Assembly (NCBI RefSeq): GCF_041080625.1
Contig: NZ_CP163518.1
Coordinates: 6,069,501-6,133,500 of the forward strand
Source: Streptomyces sp. CG1
GTDB taxonomy: Bacteria; Actinomycetota; Actinomycetes; Streptomycetales; Streptomycetaceae
Length of the DNA stretch: 64,000 nucleotides
Reading direction: 5' to 3'
Part shown: piece after piece, positions 44,014 through 51,660 of the stretch
Layout of the letters: each line of letters opens with the position of its first letter
Position numbering within the stretch: the first letter of the stretch is position 1
Made by a program: the position numbers and the translations under genes
The notes under the pieces: model-generated
The model's input: the letters and a program-made list of their open reading frames with translations, nothing else
Databases searched by the model: none
What the model was told of the DNA's origin: nothing

Positions 44014-45294
44014 GTGGCTGGCCAGCGGCCGTCGTTCCCGCACATCGGCTGGGACCCCACACCGGGGGACGTGGAGGAGACCCGGCAACTCGCCAAGAAG
44101 CTCGGTGGGCTGGCAGGCGAGCTCGGTACGGCCCTCCAGGAGCTCGAGCGGATCGAGTGCGGCGCGTGGAAGGGCAAGACCGCCGTCGCCTTCAGCCAGC
44201 ACATCTCCACCGACGTCACTCCCCTGTTCCGCAAGAGCTACGAGTCCTTCGACAAGGCGTCGCGTGCCCTGCACCGCTGGGCGGGTCAGCTCGCGGGCTT
44301 CCAGGACGAGGCGAACCGCCTGGAGAAGGAGGCCGGCGACAAGCTCGGTGCCGAGGCGAAGGCAAAGCAGAACGCCGGCAGCAACGGCAGCGACGAACTG
44401 GGCAGGGCTTCCGGCCAGGTGAACGTGGTCATCAACAAGGTGCACGACCTGGAGGACCGTTACAGGAAAGCCGCCGGGCTGATCAGCAAGGATCTCGACA
44501 AGGCGGGACACATCGCACCGAACGAGCCGGGCTTCTGGGAGAAGCTGGGGCATGGGATTGAGGGTGCGTGGGATGCGACCGAGCACTGGTTCAAGGACCA
44601 CGCCGACCTGATCAAGGCGATCGGTGACGTGCTCAGCGACCTGAGCGGCATCCTGGGCATGCTGGCCATCATCACGTTGCCGTTCGAGCCCCTCGGAGCC
44701 ATCTTCGGAGCCGCGGCCTTGGCCACGAGTGGGCTCGCCCTCCTCACACACGGGATTGCCATGGCCGCCGGGGCCGACGTCAGCTGGATGACGCTGGGTA
44801 CGGACGCCCTCGGGCTCATGCCTGGCCTCGGTGCCTTCAGCAAGGGAGCCAAGGTGGTGGACGAGGGCGTGGCCGCGGCGCGGGCGGCTGAGTTCGGCAA
44901 GGGCTTCGAGGGCGCAGAACTCGCCGCCGGCGCCCGCAACCTTTTCTCGACCGGCGATCTCGCCACGAAGGTGGAGGGCGGTCTCGCCCTGTTCGGGAAG
45001 AAGGTCGTTCTGGGCGGGAAGTTCGGCGATATTGGAATCATCGCCCACGAGAGCGGGACGATGAGCCGGCTGGCCGGACTCTCAGAAGCCGGCTATCACC
45101 AAGGTCAGTTGCTTGGGACCAAAGGACTGAAAATCGTGAGCGGCGGCAAGTTCGACGTCAATCCCTTGAGTCTCGGAGGCCGGGCATTGGACGCCGGCAT
45201 CAAGATCGCCCCCAAGATCGCGCACATCCCCCAGCACATCGGGGAAGCGATCCATCCCGGCGACCGCTTCCACGAAGCAGCCACCTCGCACTGA
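44014..45294 (+). CDS. Putative type VII-secreted protein with WXG-like N-terminus
   Basis: This is a 426-aa protein with a GTG start. The N-terminal about 130 residues form a helical WXG100-like domain (ECGAWKGKTAVAFSQH). A linker follows, then a hydrophobic region (GILGMLAIITLPFEPLGAIFGAAALATSG) and a C-terminal tail ending in HPGDRFHEAATSH. It lacks a recognisable toxin domain, so it is either an unusual effector or one that lost its tip. Downstream orphan genes and duplicated fragments fit a polymorphic-toxin locus. Confidence 0.78.
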   Translation: MAGQRPSFPHIGWDPTPGDVEETRQLAKKLGGLAGELGTALQELERIECGAWKGKTAVAFSQHISTDVTPLFRKSYESFDKASRALHRWAGQLAGFQDEANRLEKEAGDKLGAEAKAKQNAGSNGSDELGRASGQVNVVINKVHDLEDRYRKAAGLISKDLDKAGHIAPNEPGFWEKLGHGIEGAWDATEHWFKDHADLIKAIGDVLSDLSGILGMLAIITLPFEPLGAIFGAAALATSGLALLTHGIAMAAGADVSWMTLGTDALGLMPGLGAFSKGAKVVDEGVAAARAAEFGKGFEGAELAAGARNLFSTGDLATKVEGGLALFGKKVVLGGKFGDIGIIAHESGTMSRLAGLSEAGYHQGQLLGTKGLKIVSGGKFDVNPLSLGGRALDAGIKIAPKIAHIPQHIGEAIHPGDRFHEAATSH

Positions 45295-45298
45295 GAGC

Positions 45299-46216
45299 AT
45301 GACGCACATGGCAACCTGGACACCTGAACCGGGCGAAACCCTGCTCGCCCGCGACGCGATCGCCTTCGCGACCGGCACCGCTCCCAGAGTGTCAGGTATG
45401 CGATGGTTCCGTGACACCCAACGAAACAATATCCAGCACGAGTTGGCCGGCTGGCCCGAAGGCCCGGATTTCGTCATCGGGCCGGAAGAGGAGAAGCGCC
45501 CCGCCCGGAGCGCGGGGCGGTTCGGGTTGCGCGCGCTCTATGTTGCGGTCGGCGGCGCCCTCGAAAGTCTCGGCGGTACCGGCAGTTTCCTTCCTGGCGC
45601 GGGTGAGGGCTCAGGGCGTCCGCAGGAACCGGAGAACGAGGTCGAGGACTTCCCTGTTATGTGGGCGGCCTCTGGCACCATCGCCCGAACCCTGCCTTGG
45701 CAGCTTGACCCGTCCCGTTGTCCGGAGAACTACCGTACCCACATCATCGTCACCGACCGGCGCCTCGTCCTCGTCGGTTTCCCAGACGACGACCCGCTGC
45801 GCGACCAGGCCCTCTGGGAAACCGAGCGGCCGAACATCGCACACGTCGATCGGATGCGCTTCAGCAAGGTGGGAGGTGACGCCAAGGTCCACTTCTTGGA
45901 CGGGTCCTGGTGCCGACTCGCCGCACCGGGTATTCGGAAGTACTGGTCCGTGCACCGCCATCTCGTGCACCCCTCCGAACTCGTGGCCGTCGATGCTCTG
46001 ACGCCACGACAACGCGAGTACGTCGAGTCGTATGTGGGGTCCGTCACCGGTCGGGACACTTCCGTCGAACCTGTGATCACCCGGCGCCCCAGCGGAAAAT
46101 TCCTCATCGAAGTAACAACCACTGAGCCAGTGAGGCCCGATCTCGGCCTGCTCAAGAAGTACTCGTTCATGAGCAAGGCCGGCGGACGCGGCGGCTTCGA
46201 CCCCAACGACCTCTGA
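45299..46216 (+). CDS. Hypothetical protein, candidate immunity/accessory protein
   Basis: This is a 305-aa soluble protein starting at ATG 45299 (ATG 45308 is possible). The central PQEPENEVEDFPVMWAASGTIAR is repeated in a truncated copy at 48290-48490, showing that the family is duplicated locally. The C-terminal half has strands around IIVTDRRLVLVGF, reminiscent of small PH-like sensor domains (weak). It follows the type VII-secreted gene by 4 bp, which suggests an accessory or immunity role; this is inference. Confidence 0.65.
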   Translation: MTHMATWTPEPGETLLARDAIAFATGTAPRVSGMRWFRDTQRNNIQHELAGWPEGPDFVIGPEEEKRPARSAGRFGLRALYVAVGGALESLGGTGSFLPGAGEGSGRPQEPENEVEDFPVMWAASGTIARTLPWQLDPSRCPENYRTHIIVTDRRLVLVGFPDDDPLRDQALWETERPNIAHVDRMRFSKVGGDAKVHFLDGSWCRLAAPGIRKYWSVHRHLVHPSELVAVDALTPRQREYVESYVGSVTGRDTSVEPVITRRPSGKFLIEVTTTEPVRPDLGLLKKYSFMSKAGGRGGFDPNDL

Positions 46217-46234
46217 GCTATCGCGGAGCGCCAC

Positions 46235-46900
46235 ATGACCACCCTCGCAGTAGAAGTCGACGCCGGGACAGTCCCACGGTTCTCGTTCATCGCTCCGAAC
46301 GGATTTCACCCCCTCCCCATAGCTCCGACGCCCGAAGAGCGCGCTGCTCTTTCTCGCGAATTCGTACGCGACCTCTATTCTCGTGGCGACGAGACGATTT
46401 GGACGCCAGCGGCTCCTTATTTTGCCGCGCTCGCCGAATACATGGCTGAGAGCGGCTTCGCGTACTCCGCAATGGGTCTCTTCGCCAGAGACGATGGTGG
46501 CGCCGCCCAGTGCGCGTTCACCGTCGCCGCAGTGGAAACGGACCAGACCGATCCCGATGTCGCAGCTCAGGGCATTCTCGCGGCCCTGGCCAGTAACTCG
46601 TACATCGATGCACGCTGGTTGGACCTGCCGTGCGGGCCCGCTGTGTCCTGCGTGCGGCTCAACGAGGTTAGTTTCCAGTCAGAGATGACGCGCAGCGGCG
46701 AGCTGGTCGAACTCCTCACCGGTCAGATCCAGGTCCATGTCCCCTTTCCGACAGGCCCGTACACTGCTGTCTTCACCCTCGACACCGCCGCCATGGACTA
46801 CTGGGCGGAATTCTGCGACATGGTGGCGGCCATCCTGCAGACTGTCTCCTTCACCGATCCGGACGAGGAACTGTCCGGCGACTCGGCGATCGGTAGCTGA
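46235..46900 (+). CDS. Hypothetical protein, locus family B
   Basis: This is a 221-aa protein with no recognised domain. The C-terminal part (TGQIQVHVPFPTGPYTAVFTLDTAAMDYWAEF) has a truncated paralogue immediately downstream (46960-47362). It is 18 bp after the preceding gene and in the same direction. It may be an orphan immunity protein of the type VII locus. Confidence 0.65.
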   Translation: MTTLAVEVDAGTVPRFSFIAPNGFHPLPIAPTPEERAALSREFVRDLYSRGDETIWTPAAPYFAALAEYMAESGFAYSAMGLFARDDGGAAQCAFTVAAVETDQTDPDVAAQGILAALASNSYIDARWLDLPCGPAVSCVRLNEVSFQSEMTRSGELVELLTGQIQVHVPFPTGPYTAVFTLDTAAMDYWAEFCDMVAAILQTVSFTDPDEELSGDSAIGS

Positions 46901-46959
46901 CCACCACTGACGCCGTCATGGTGTACGCGTCTGCCTCACTGCCCGGGCGTCGCCATCGG

Positions 46960-47362
46960 GAGGAGCCCTTACTCCCACGAGGGCCCGCCGCTGTCCCCAT
47001 CTCAGGGGCGGGACAGACTGCTGAGCAGAAGCGCGTCAGTGCTCGTGACGCGGGTGGAGGCCGAGGTGGGCGGGGTGATGCTGCCGTACGGTCCCGCCGC
47101 TCTCTGCGCCGTCGAACGGGAGATCCCGGTACCGGGAGCGATGTTCGGCATCGACGAGGACGGCGTGACCACGCTCCGCCAGTTGCAGCTCGCCGTACCC
47201 CTGCACACCGGCACTCACACCGCGATCTTCGCCTTCTCCACCGAGGACGTCGACCAGTGGGACAACTATCTGCAGGTGATGGCTGAGATACTCCGCACCG
47301 TCTCCGCCGACGAGCCCGAGACAGAGCCCCACAGCACTGCAGCCGAGCCGGCCGCAGGCTGA
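46960..47362 (+). pseudogene. Truncated paralogue of the 46235 gene
   Basis: From about 46960 the frame reads SQGRDRLLSRSASVLVTRVEAEVGG, then LPYGPAALCAVEREIPVPG, and RQLQLAVPLHTGTHTAIFAFSTEDVDQWDNYL. This matches the second half of the 221-aa protein (LPCGPAVSCVRLNEV, VHVPFPTGPYTAVFTL). The first half is missing. A GTG at 47039 could still give a 107-aa product, so it may be expressed. Confidence 0.65.
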
Positions 47363-47393
47363 CGGCGACGAGAGAGAAGACCGGGAAGCCAAG

Positions 47394-48260
47394 ATGGACA
47401 CCGCACCAGCCGACCGCTCTCAACAGGCCGTACGACGCAGCACCAGCCGCCAGGTGTGGCTCGCCGTCGCGACCTCCTGTTACGTGATTGCCGGCGCCGT
47501 CGGCCTGGTCGTCGGCGCCCACACCGTCGGCCTCACGCCGTTGCTGTGGCTGGTCTACGCAGCGGGCCTGCTGGTGCTCCTCGCTCGACTCGGCGGCGTC
47601 GAGGCGGGCTGCTCGTCGACGTTGTTCGTCCTGCTCGTGACGGGCCTGGCCTACTACATCGGCTCGGGCGCCTGGGACGACCTGGTCCTCCACCAGCGTG
47701 GGCGGACCGTTCAGGCCATCGTCATGAATGAACGTGAGACGACCGGCTCGCGGGGCGACAAGACCTGGTACTACGAGTTGACCCAGCGCGACGGAATCGC
47801 CGTCCCGGGACCGGAACTCAAGAGCGACGGCCACCGGTTCGAGGTCGGCCAGACCATCACGGTGATCGAAGATCCCGACGGGAAGCTGGCCCCGCAGACG
47901 CCCGGCGAGACCAGCCCAACTAGTGACCTCCTCGGCGCGGGCGGTGCCGTCGCGGCATGCCTTGCCGCCGTTGGCTGGACCGCTGTCCGCGGGCGCAGGA
48001 GCAAGGAGGACAGCATGCCGTTCTGGAAGAAGAAGTCTGCCGAGGTCCCGTCCGCGGACCAGGAACAGCGGCTCCGCGAAATCCTGCGGGCGCGCGAATT
48101 CGACCGCCGCGGATACATCCGCGTCTCTCCTGGAGGCTACCCAGGCATGACATACCAGCGTGCGGCCCAGATCGCCCGCGAAGAGGGCCTGCGCGCGGAA
48201 GCCTTCGGAAACCGCGGCTACTGGCGCTTCGGCGAGAAGGTCGTGGAGGAAGTGGAGTAG
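47394..48260 (+). CDS. Membrane protein with an internal translation start
   Basis: This is a 288-aa protein. Residues about 20-95 hold three hydrophobic segments (WLAVATSCYVIAGAVGLVVG, LLWLVYAAGLLVLLARLGG, STLFVLLVTGLAYYIG). A beta-rich DUF3592-like extracellular segment follows (YELTQRDGIAVPGPELKSDG), then a fourth helix near residue 185. The last 81 residues are soluble and begin with an in-frame ATG preceded by a perfect Shine-Dalgarno (48003-48010). A second product may therefore be made from 48015. Confidence 0.72.
   Translation: MDTAPADRSQQAVRRSTSRQVWLAVATSCYVIAGAVGLVVGAHTVGLTPLLWLVYAAGLLVLLARLGGVEAGCSSTLFVLLVTGLAYYIGSGAWDDLVLHQRGRTVQAIVMNERETTGSRGDKTWYYELTQRDGIAVPGPELKSDGHRFEVGQTITVIEDPDGKLAPQTPGETSPTSDLLGAGGAVAACLAAVGWTAVRGRRSKEDSMPFWKKKSAEVPSADQEQRLREILRAREFDRRGYIRVSPGGYPGMTYQRAAQIAREEGLRAEAFGNRGYWRFGEKVVEEVE
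48003..48017 (+). promoter_or_regulatory. Perfect Shine-Dalgarno before an in-frame internal ATG
   Basis: AAGGAGGA (48003-48010) lies 5 bases (from the last G) before ATG 48015, in frame within the membrane protein. It would produce an 81-aa soluble C-terminal polypeptide (MPFWKKKSAEVPSADQEQRL...). Confidence 0.55.
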
Positions 48261-48689
48261 GCCACCGGGTCCCGGGCTCGCGCCCTCGTGGCAAGGCCGA
48301 CCGGGCTGGTGCACGGGCTCTGGACATCGCCCTGCTCGGTATTCCCCGCCTGCTCAACATGGTCGCGAACGTCGCCGCGCCCAGCGGCTCGCCCTTCGGC
48401 GAACCGCGCGGACTCGGCAAGCCCCAAGAGCCCGAGAACGAGGTGGACGACTTCCCCGTGATGTGGGCGGCCACCGGCACCGCCCGGCGGCAGAGCGCCA
48501 ACCAGCCACACAAACCAGCCCCGGCCATCGGGACTCGGGGTCGCCTCACGGCTTCATAAGTGCGGTCGATATGAAGCGGGCGGTGAGATTGAGCAGCCGA
48601 ACTTGAGATCCCACAGTTGCATGACAGCGGTCAGTTCGCTGGGGGCAGACAGGAAAGACCCCCTGAAGGCTGGTGCGCGGGGGCAAGCC
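48261..48689. other. Stretch containing only a duplicated gene fragment
   Basis: No intact gene lies between the membrane protein and the DUF317 gene. A truncated copy of the 45299 gene occupies 48290-48490; the rest shows no convincing coding potential or structure. Confidence 0.55.
48290..48490 (+). pseudogene. Truncated paralogue of the 45299 gene
   Basis: The frame encodes ALDIALLGIPRLLNMVANVA, then LGKPQEPENEVDDFPVMWAATGTARR. This aligns with GLRALYVAVGGALESLGGTG and RPQEPENEVEDFPVMWAASG of the 305-aa protein. Neither end of the gene is present. Confidence 0.7.
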
Positions 48690-49481
48690 ATGTCAACGTA
48701 CAACGCTCGGTCGGAAAACATGCCCAAGCGCTCGGAGGCGCCCCTGCACCCGCACCATCCCAGCGAACCTTTCCATTCTGACGTACTGGACCCCGTGTAC
48801 TGGGTCACTCCGCGTCACTTGGCCGGCGATGACGACGCGCTCGCCGAACGGGTCGGCGACACCTTGGTTGGCCTCGGCTGGCGTATGTGGCCCACGGCCC
48901 TCCACACCCTGCTGTACGTGAGTCCCGACGGGCTGTGCGGCGCCGAGTGGATTCTCGCGGCCTACCCGTTCGAGCTGGGCGGACTGCCGGTGGCCTGGCA
49001 GCTGAGCGCCCGCTCGCATACCGAATCCGCGATGGCGGAGTGGAACGCGTACTTCACCGCCGGTGTCCCGTACGAGGCGCTTGCCGATCTCCTTGTGGCG
49101 ATCGACGCCCGTAAGACGCCAGACATCGGCTTCGAGGGGGCCGAGACCGTCCTCGACGCCCACTGTGCCCGCGGCTGGATCCGTGACGTGGACCGACCTC
49201 GCACCACCGCGATGGATCCCGGGTTCTGCTCCAGTGTGTCCCTGGAGGTGCTGCCGCCGCTCATCGAGGACGCGGACCCGCGTCCTGATTTGGTGGGCTG
49301 GCAGGCGTGGGCGGAACCCGTTCTCGGCGCTCCGTATCTGTGGTGTGTCAGTTTCAGCTCCAGCGTCCCCCATGACCTGGTCGCCGCGTTCGCCTCCTCG
49401 CTCGCCTCCCCGGTGCCGGTGCCCCGCCGCATCGTGCCCAGGAGCGCCGAGGGCCGGCTCACCGTCGTTCGCCGCAGCTGA
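48690..49481 (+). CDS. DUF317 family protein
   Basis: This is a 263-aa protein from ATG 48690 (ATG 48720 is also possible). It has the DUF317 pattern typical of Streptomyces: YWVTPRHLAGDDDALAERVGDTLVGLGWRMW, then SPDGLCGAEWILAAYPFE, WQLSARSHTESAMAEWNAYFT and VPYEALADLLVA, with a second, partly repeated domain (SSSVPHDLVAAFASSLASP). The biochemical role of DUF317 is not established; such proteins often sit near mobile or conflict genes. Confidence 0.88.
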   Translation: MSTYNARSENMPKRSEAPLHPHHPSEPFHSDVLDPVYWVTPRHLAGDDDALAERVGDTLVGLGWRMWPTALHTLLYVSPDGLCGAEWILAAYPFELGGLPVAWQLSARSHTESAMAEWNAYFTAGVPYEALADLLVAIDARKTPDIGFEGAETVLDAHCARGWIRDVDRPRTTAMDPGFCSSVSLEVLPPLIEDADPRPDLVGWQAWAEPVLGAPYLWCVSFSSSVPHDLVAAFASSLASPVPVPRRIVPRSAEGRLTVVRRS

Positions 49482-49563
49482 CGACCCTTGCCGTGATGGA
49501 GCCGCTGTTGTGCGGCTCGTCGCCGATCTCGCCGGGCGGAGGCACATTCCCCGTGCCCGCCAG

Positions 49564-50037
49564 ATGACAGAGAGGAAGAGGATCTTGTTCTTTCGACGTG
49601 CTCGTGAGGACCGTGCGTTCCGTGAGGCCCAGCGCGCGGGCTACGCAATGCTGCTGCAGCTGCAGGCCACGCAGCCGTGGCCCGACGCCCCCGAGCAGAC
49701 CTTACCGGCTGCGGCTGGGGCTGCAGGGGAAGCGGTGGCGTCCGACTTCCTGCCGCCGGACTTGCGGGTGCCGTCCCGGCAGGAGGTGGCCGGCCTGATG
49801 ATGCGCTGGCAGCAGCCCCTCGTCGTGAACGGCGAGGTCCGTACGTGCCCCGGGTGTGGTGCGTACCGGGACTGGATCGTCTTGTGCCTGCGCGACGACT
49901 CGGTGTGGCTGCGCTGCCGGGCTGGCCACGAGACGAAGGAACCGTGTCTGGACGCGGCCTGGTACAACCGCCACTCCGGTCCGGTCGACCGGTTCCATCC
50001 CACCCTCGAAGAGGGCCTGCGCCACCTCGGCCACTGA
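49564..50037 (+). CDS. Hypothetical zinc-ribbon-like protein
   Basis: This is a 157-aa protein starting at ATG 49564. The N-terminal half is helical and charged (RKRILFFRRAREDRAFREAQR). The C-terminal half has a CPGCGAYRDW pair and a later CRAGHETKEPC, which could coordinate zinc. It is probably in the same unit as the DUF317 gene. Function unknown. Confidence 0.65.
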   Translation: MTERKRILFFRRAREDRAFREAQRAGYAMLLQLQATQPWPDAPEQTLPAAAGAAGEAVASDFLPPDLRVPSRQEVAGLMMRWQQPLVVNGEVRTCPGCGAYRDWIVLCLRDDSVWLRCRAGHETKEPCLDAAWYNRHSGPVDRFHPTLEEGLRHLGH

Positions 50038-50132
50038 CATCCCCCCGGAACCCCTCCACCTCTTCGTACAGCCGGTGCCCGGAGGACCGGCCTGGTCAAC
50101 CCGTTCGTTTCGCAGACCGCCAAGGGGTTCGC

Positions 50133-50843
50133 ATGCGCCTTCACACCACGACCGTCCTCAGCCTCAGCGCCCTCGCCGTCCTGGCCCTGACGGGCTGTTC
50201 GACCGGCAGAGCTGATTCCACCGGCCCGACCTCCCCGGTGCCCGTCCCGGTGCGCCCGGACGGTGAGAGTGCCCCGGCGTCCGCGCCGCTGTCCTCGGCC
50301 GCGCTGGCCAAACGGCTGTTGGACGAGAGTGACCTGGGCGAGGGCTACACCCGCACGCCGCAGCGACCGGCGCGGCACGACGACGTGAGTGTGATCGGCT
50401 GTCCGGCGCTGGAGAAGCTCGGCAGTGAGGCCGCGGTCGGCGGTAGCCCCGACTTCCCGCACAAGGCGACGGCGTCGTTCACCTATGCGGGCGGCAGCGG
50501 CTCGGAGGTGGCTGAGGAGCTGTACAGCGACGCCGGAGACAAGTTGTCCTGGGGCGTGGGCCGGATCTTCGAGGCGATGACCTCCTGCCCCGCCTACCAG
50601 GTCCTGGCCGGCAGTGCCCCCGTCACGTTCACGGCTCAGAAGGTGCTCGTCGGTCGGCTGGGCGACGAGCAGTGGAGCCAGCTGCTGACCTTCACAGCCG
50701 GCGGGCGCAGCAGCATCGCCAAGCAGACGGCCGTCCGCACCGGGACGGTGGTCGTCGTGGTCTCCGGCAGCCCCGGCCTTGTCGACGCCCACGTGCACGA
50801 GGCAGTCGCCAAGGCCACGGCGGTTAGGTCCACGGAGCGATGA
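50133..50843 (+). CDS. Predicted lipoprotein
   Basis: This is a 236-aa protein starting at ATG 50133, with a signal (RLHTTTVLSLSALAVLALTGC) and a lipobox Cys near residue 22. A Pro/Ser linker follows, then an about 170-residue domain (AALAKRLLDESDLGEGYTRT, EKLGSEAAVGGSPDFPHKA). It resembles sensor-type extracellular lipoproteins of actinobacteria (PknH_C-like; tentative). A strong hairpin follows. Confidence 0.8.
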   Translation: MRLHTTTVLSLSALAVLALTGCSTGRADSTGPTSPVPVPVRPDGESAPASAPLSSAALAKRLLDESDLGEGYTRTPQRPARHDDVSVIGCPALEKLGSEAAVGGSPDFPHKATASFTYAGGSGSEVAEELYSDAGDKLSWGVGRIFEAMTSCPAYQVLAGSAPVTFTAQKVLVGRLGDEQWSQLLTFTAGGRSSIAKQTAVRTGTVVVVVSGSPGLVDAHVHEAVAKATAVRSTER

Positions 50844-50917
50844 GGCGGGTCCGGCGGGCAGGAAGCTCGGGCTCGTCCGCCGCGCGCCGCTTCTGGTAGC
50901 TGCTTCCGTCCTGTCGC

Positions 50918-50946
50918 AACGGCGGCCCACTGTGTGGGCCGCCGTT
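50918..50946. terminator. Bidirectional terminator hairpin
   Basis: A perfect 13-bp inverted repeat, AACGGCGGCCCAC and GTGGGCCGCCGTT, encloses a TGT loop. It lies between the converging lipoprotein and 50960-51349 genes and is one of the strongest hairpins noticed in the window. Confidence 0.85.
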
Positions 50947-50959
50947 GGTGTGCGCTGGG

Positions 50960-51349
50960 TTAGTTTTCTTCGTACCGGTAGCGGTATCGGAAGGGGTCTC
51001 GCGCGCGGAGGGCTTCGACCAGGCGGCCGCATTCGGCGTAGTCCTCGTCGGTCATGAGGGCGTAGACGTTGCTGGGCATGGTGCCGTCGGGGAGCGGGTC
51101 GACGTACTTCAGGCACAGGCCGACGAGGGCTGCCTGCATCGCCTGGTGTTCGTGCTCCAAGTCGTTCGCAAGCCGCTTCTGCGCGATCGCGGCGTCTATC
51201 TCTTCCTGGGTGCAGGTGTGGATGAGGTGGCGTTCGGCAGCGGTGAACGGGTTGCCGTCGTGGCGGTACAGGTGGTCGGGGTCGCGGCTGGAGGTGTCCC
51301 ATTCGGTGAGGAGGACGACGACGTCGGGGCGTATGGAGAGCAGGGGCAT
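50960..51349 (-). CDS. Hypothetical protein at the left side of the mobilizable element
   Basis: This is a 129-aa protein. ATG 51349 (MPLLSIRPDVVVLLTEWDTS) was chosen over the longer frame from 51460. It is acidic, with HLIHTCTQEEIDAAIAQKRLANDL and a Tyr/Arg-rich end (FRYRYRYEEN). No domain recognised. It lies on the same strand as the mobilisation genes and is probably carried by the element. Confidence 0.6.
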   Translation of the reverse strand: MPLLSIRPDVVVLLTEWDTSSRDPDHLYRHDGNPFTAAERHLIHTCTQEEIDAAIAQKRLANDLEHEHQAMQAALVGLCLKYVDPLPDGTMPSNVYALMTDEDYAECGRLVEALRARDPFRYRYRYEEN

Positions 51350-51619
51350 GGGTTGATTCCTTGTGTGGTGGGTGAGGGTGGTTTGTGCTGGTGGGCGGCT
51401 CGGGGGCGTGCCAACGGGTGGTGCTCGGGGCATGGGACGCGCCTTGGTCCGCGGCAGCATGGGCTGGGAGGGCGAAGGGTCTTCGTGTTGGGGCGCCGGA
51501 CGGAGGTCAGCGCCCGGGTACGACGCGCGCTCGGCTGAGGAGCCGGCGCCGAGGGGAGTGGTGTGGGGCGTCAGGAGCCGCTGCGAGGTCCGATTGATGC
51601 GCCGGGCGAGGGTGCGCTC

Positions 51620-51660
51620 GAACTGATCACCCTCTAGCAGCCCACGTGGAACTGATCACC
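51620..51660. repeat. Pair of 12-bp direct repeats downstream of the relaxase
   Basis: GAACTGATCACC occurs at 51620-51631 and 51649-51660, spaced 29 bp start to start, at and just beyond the 3' end of the relaxase gene. Possible protein-binding repeats or a duplication footprint. Confidence 0.5.
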
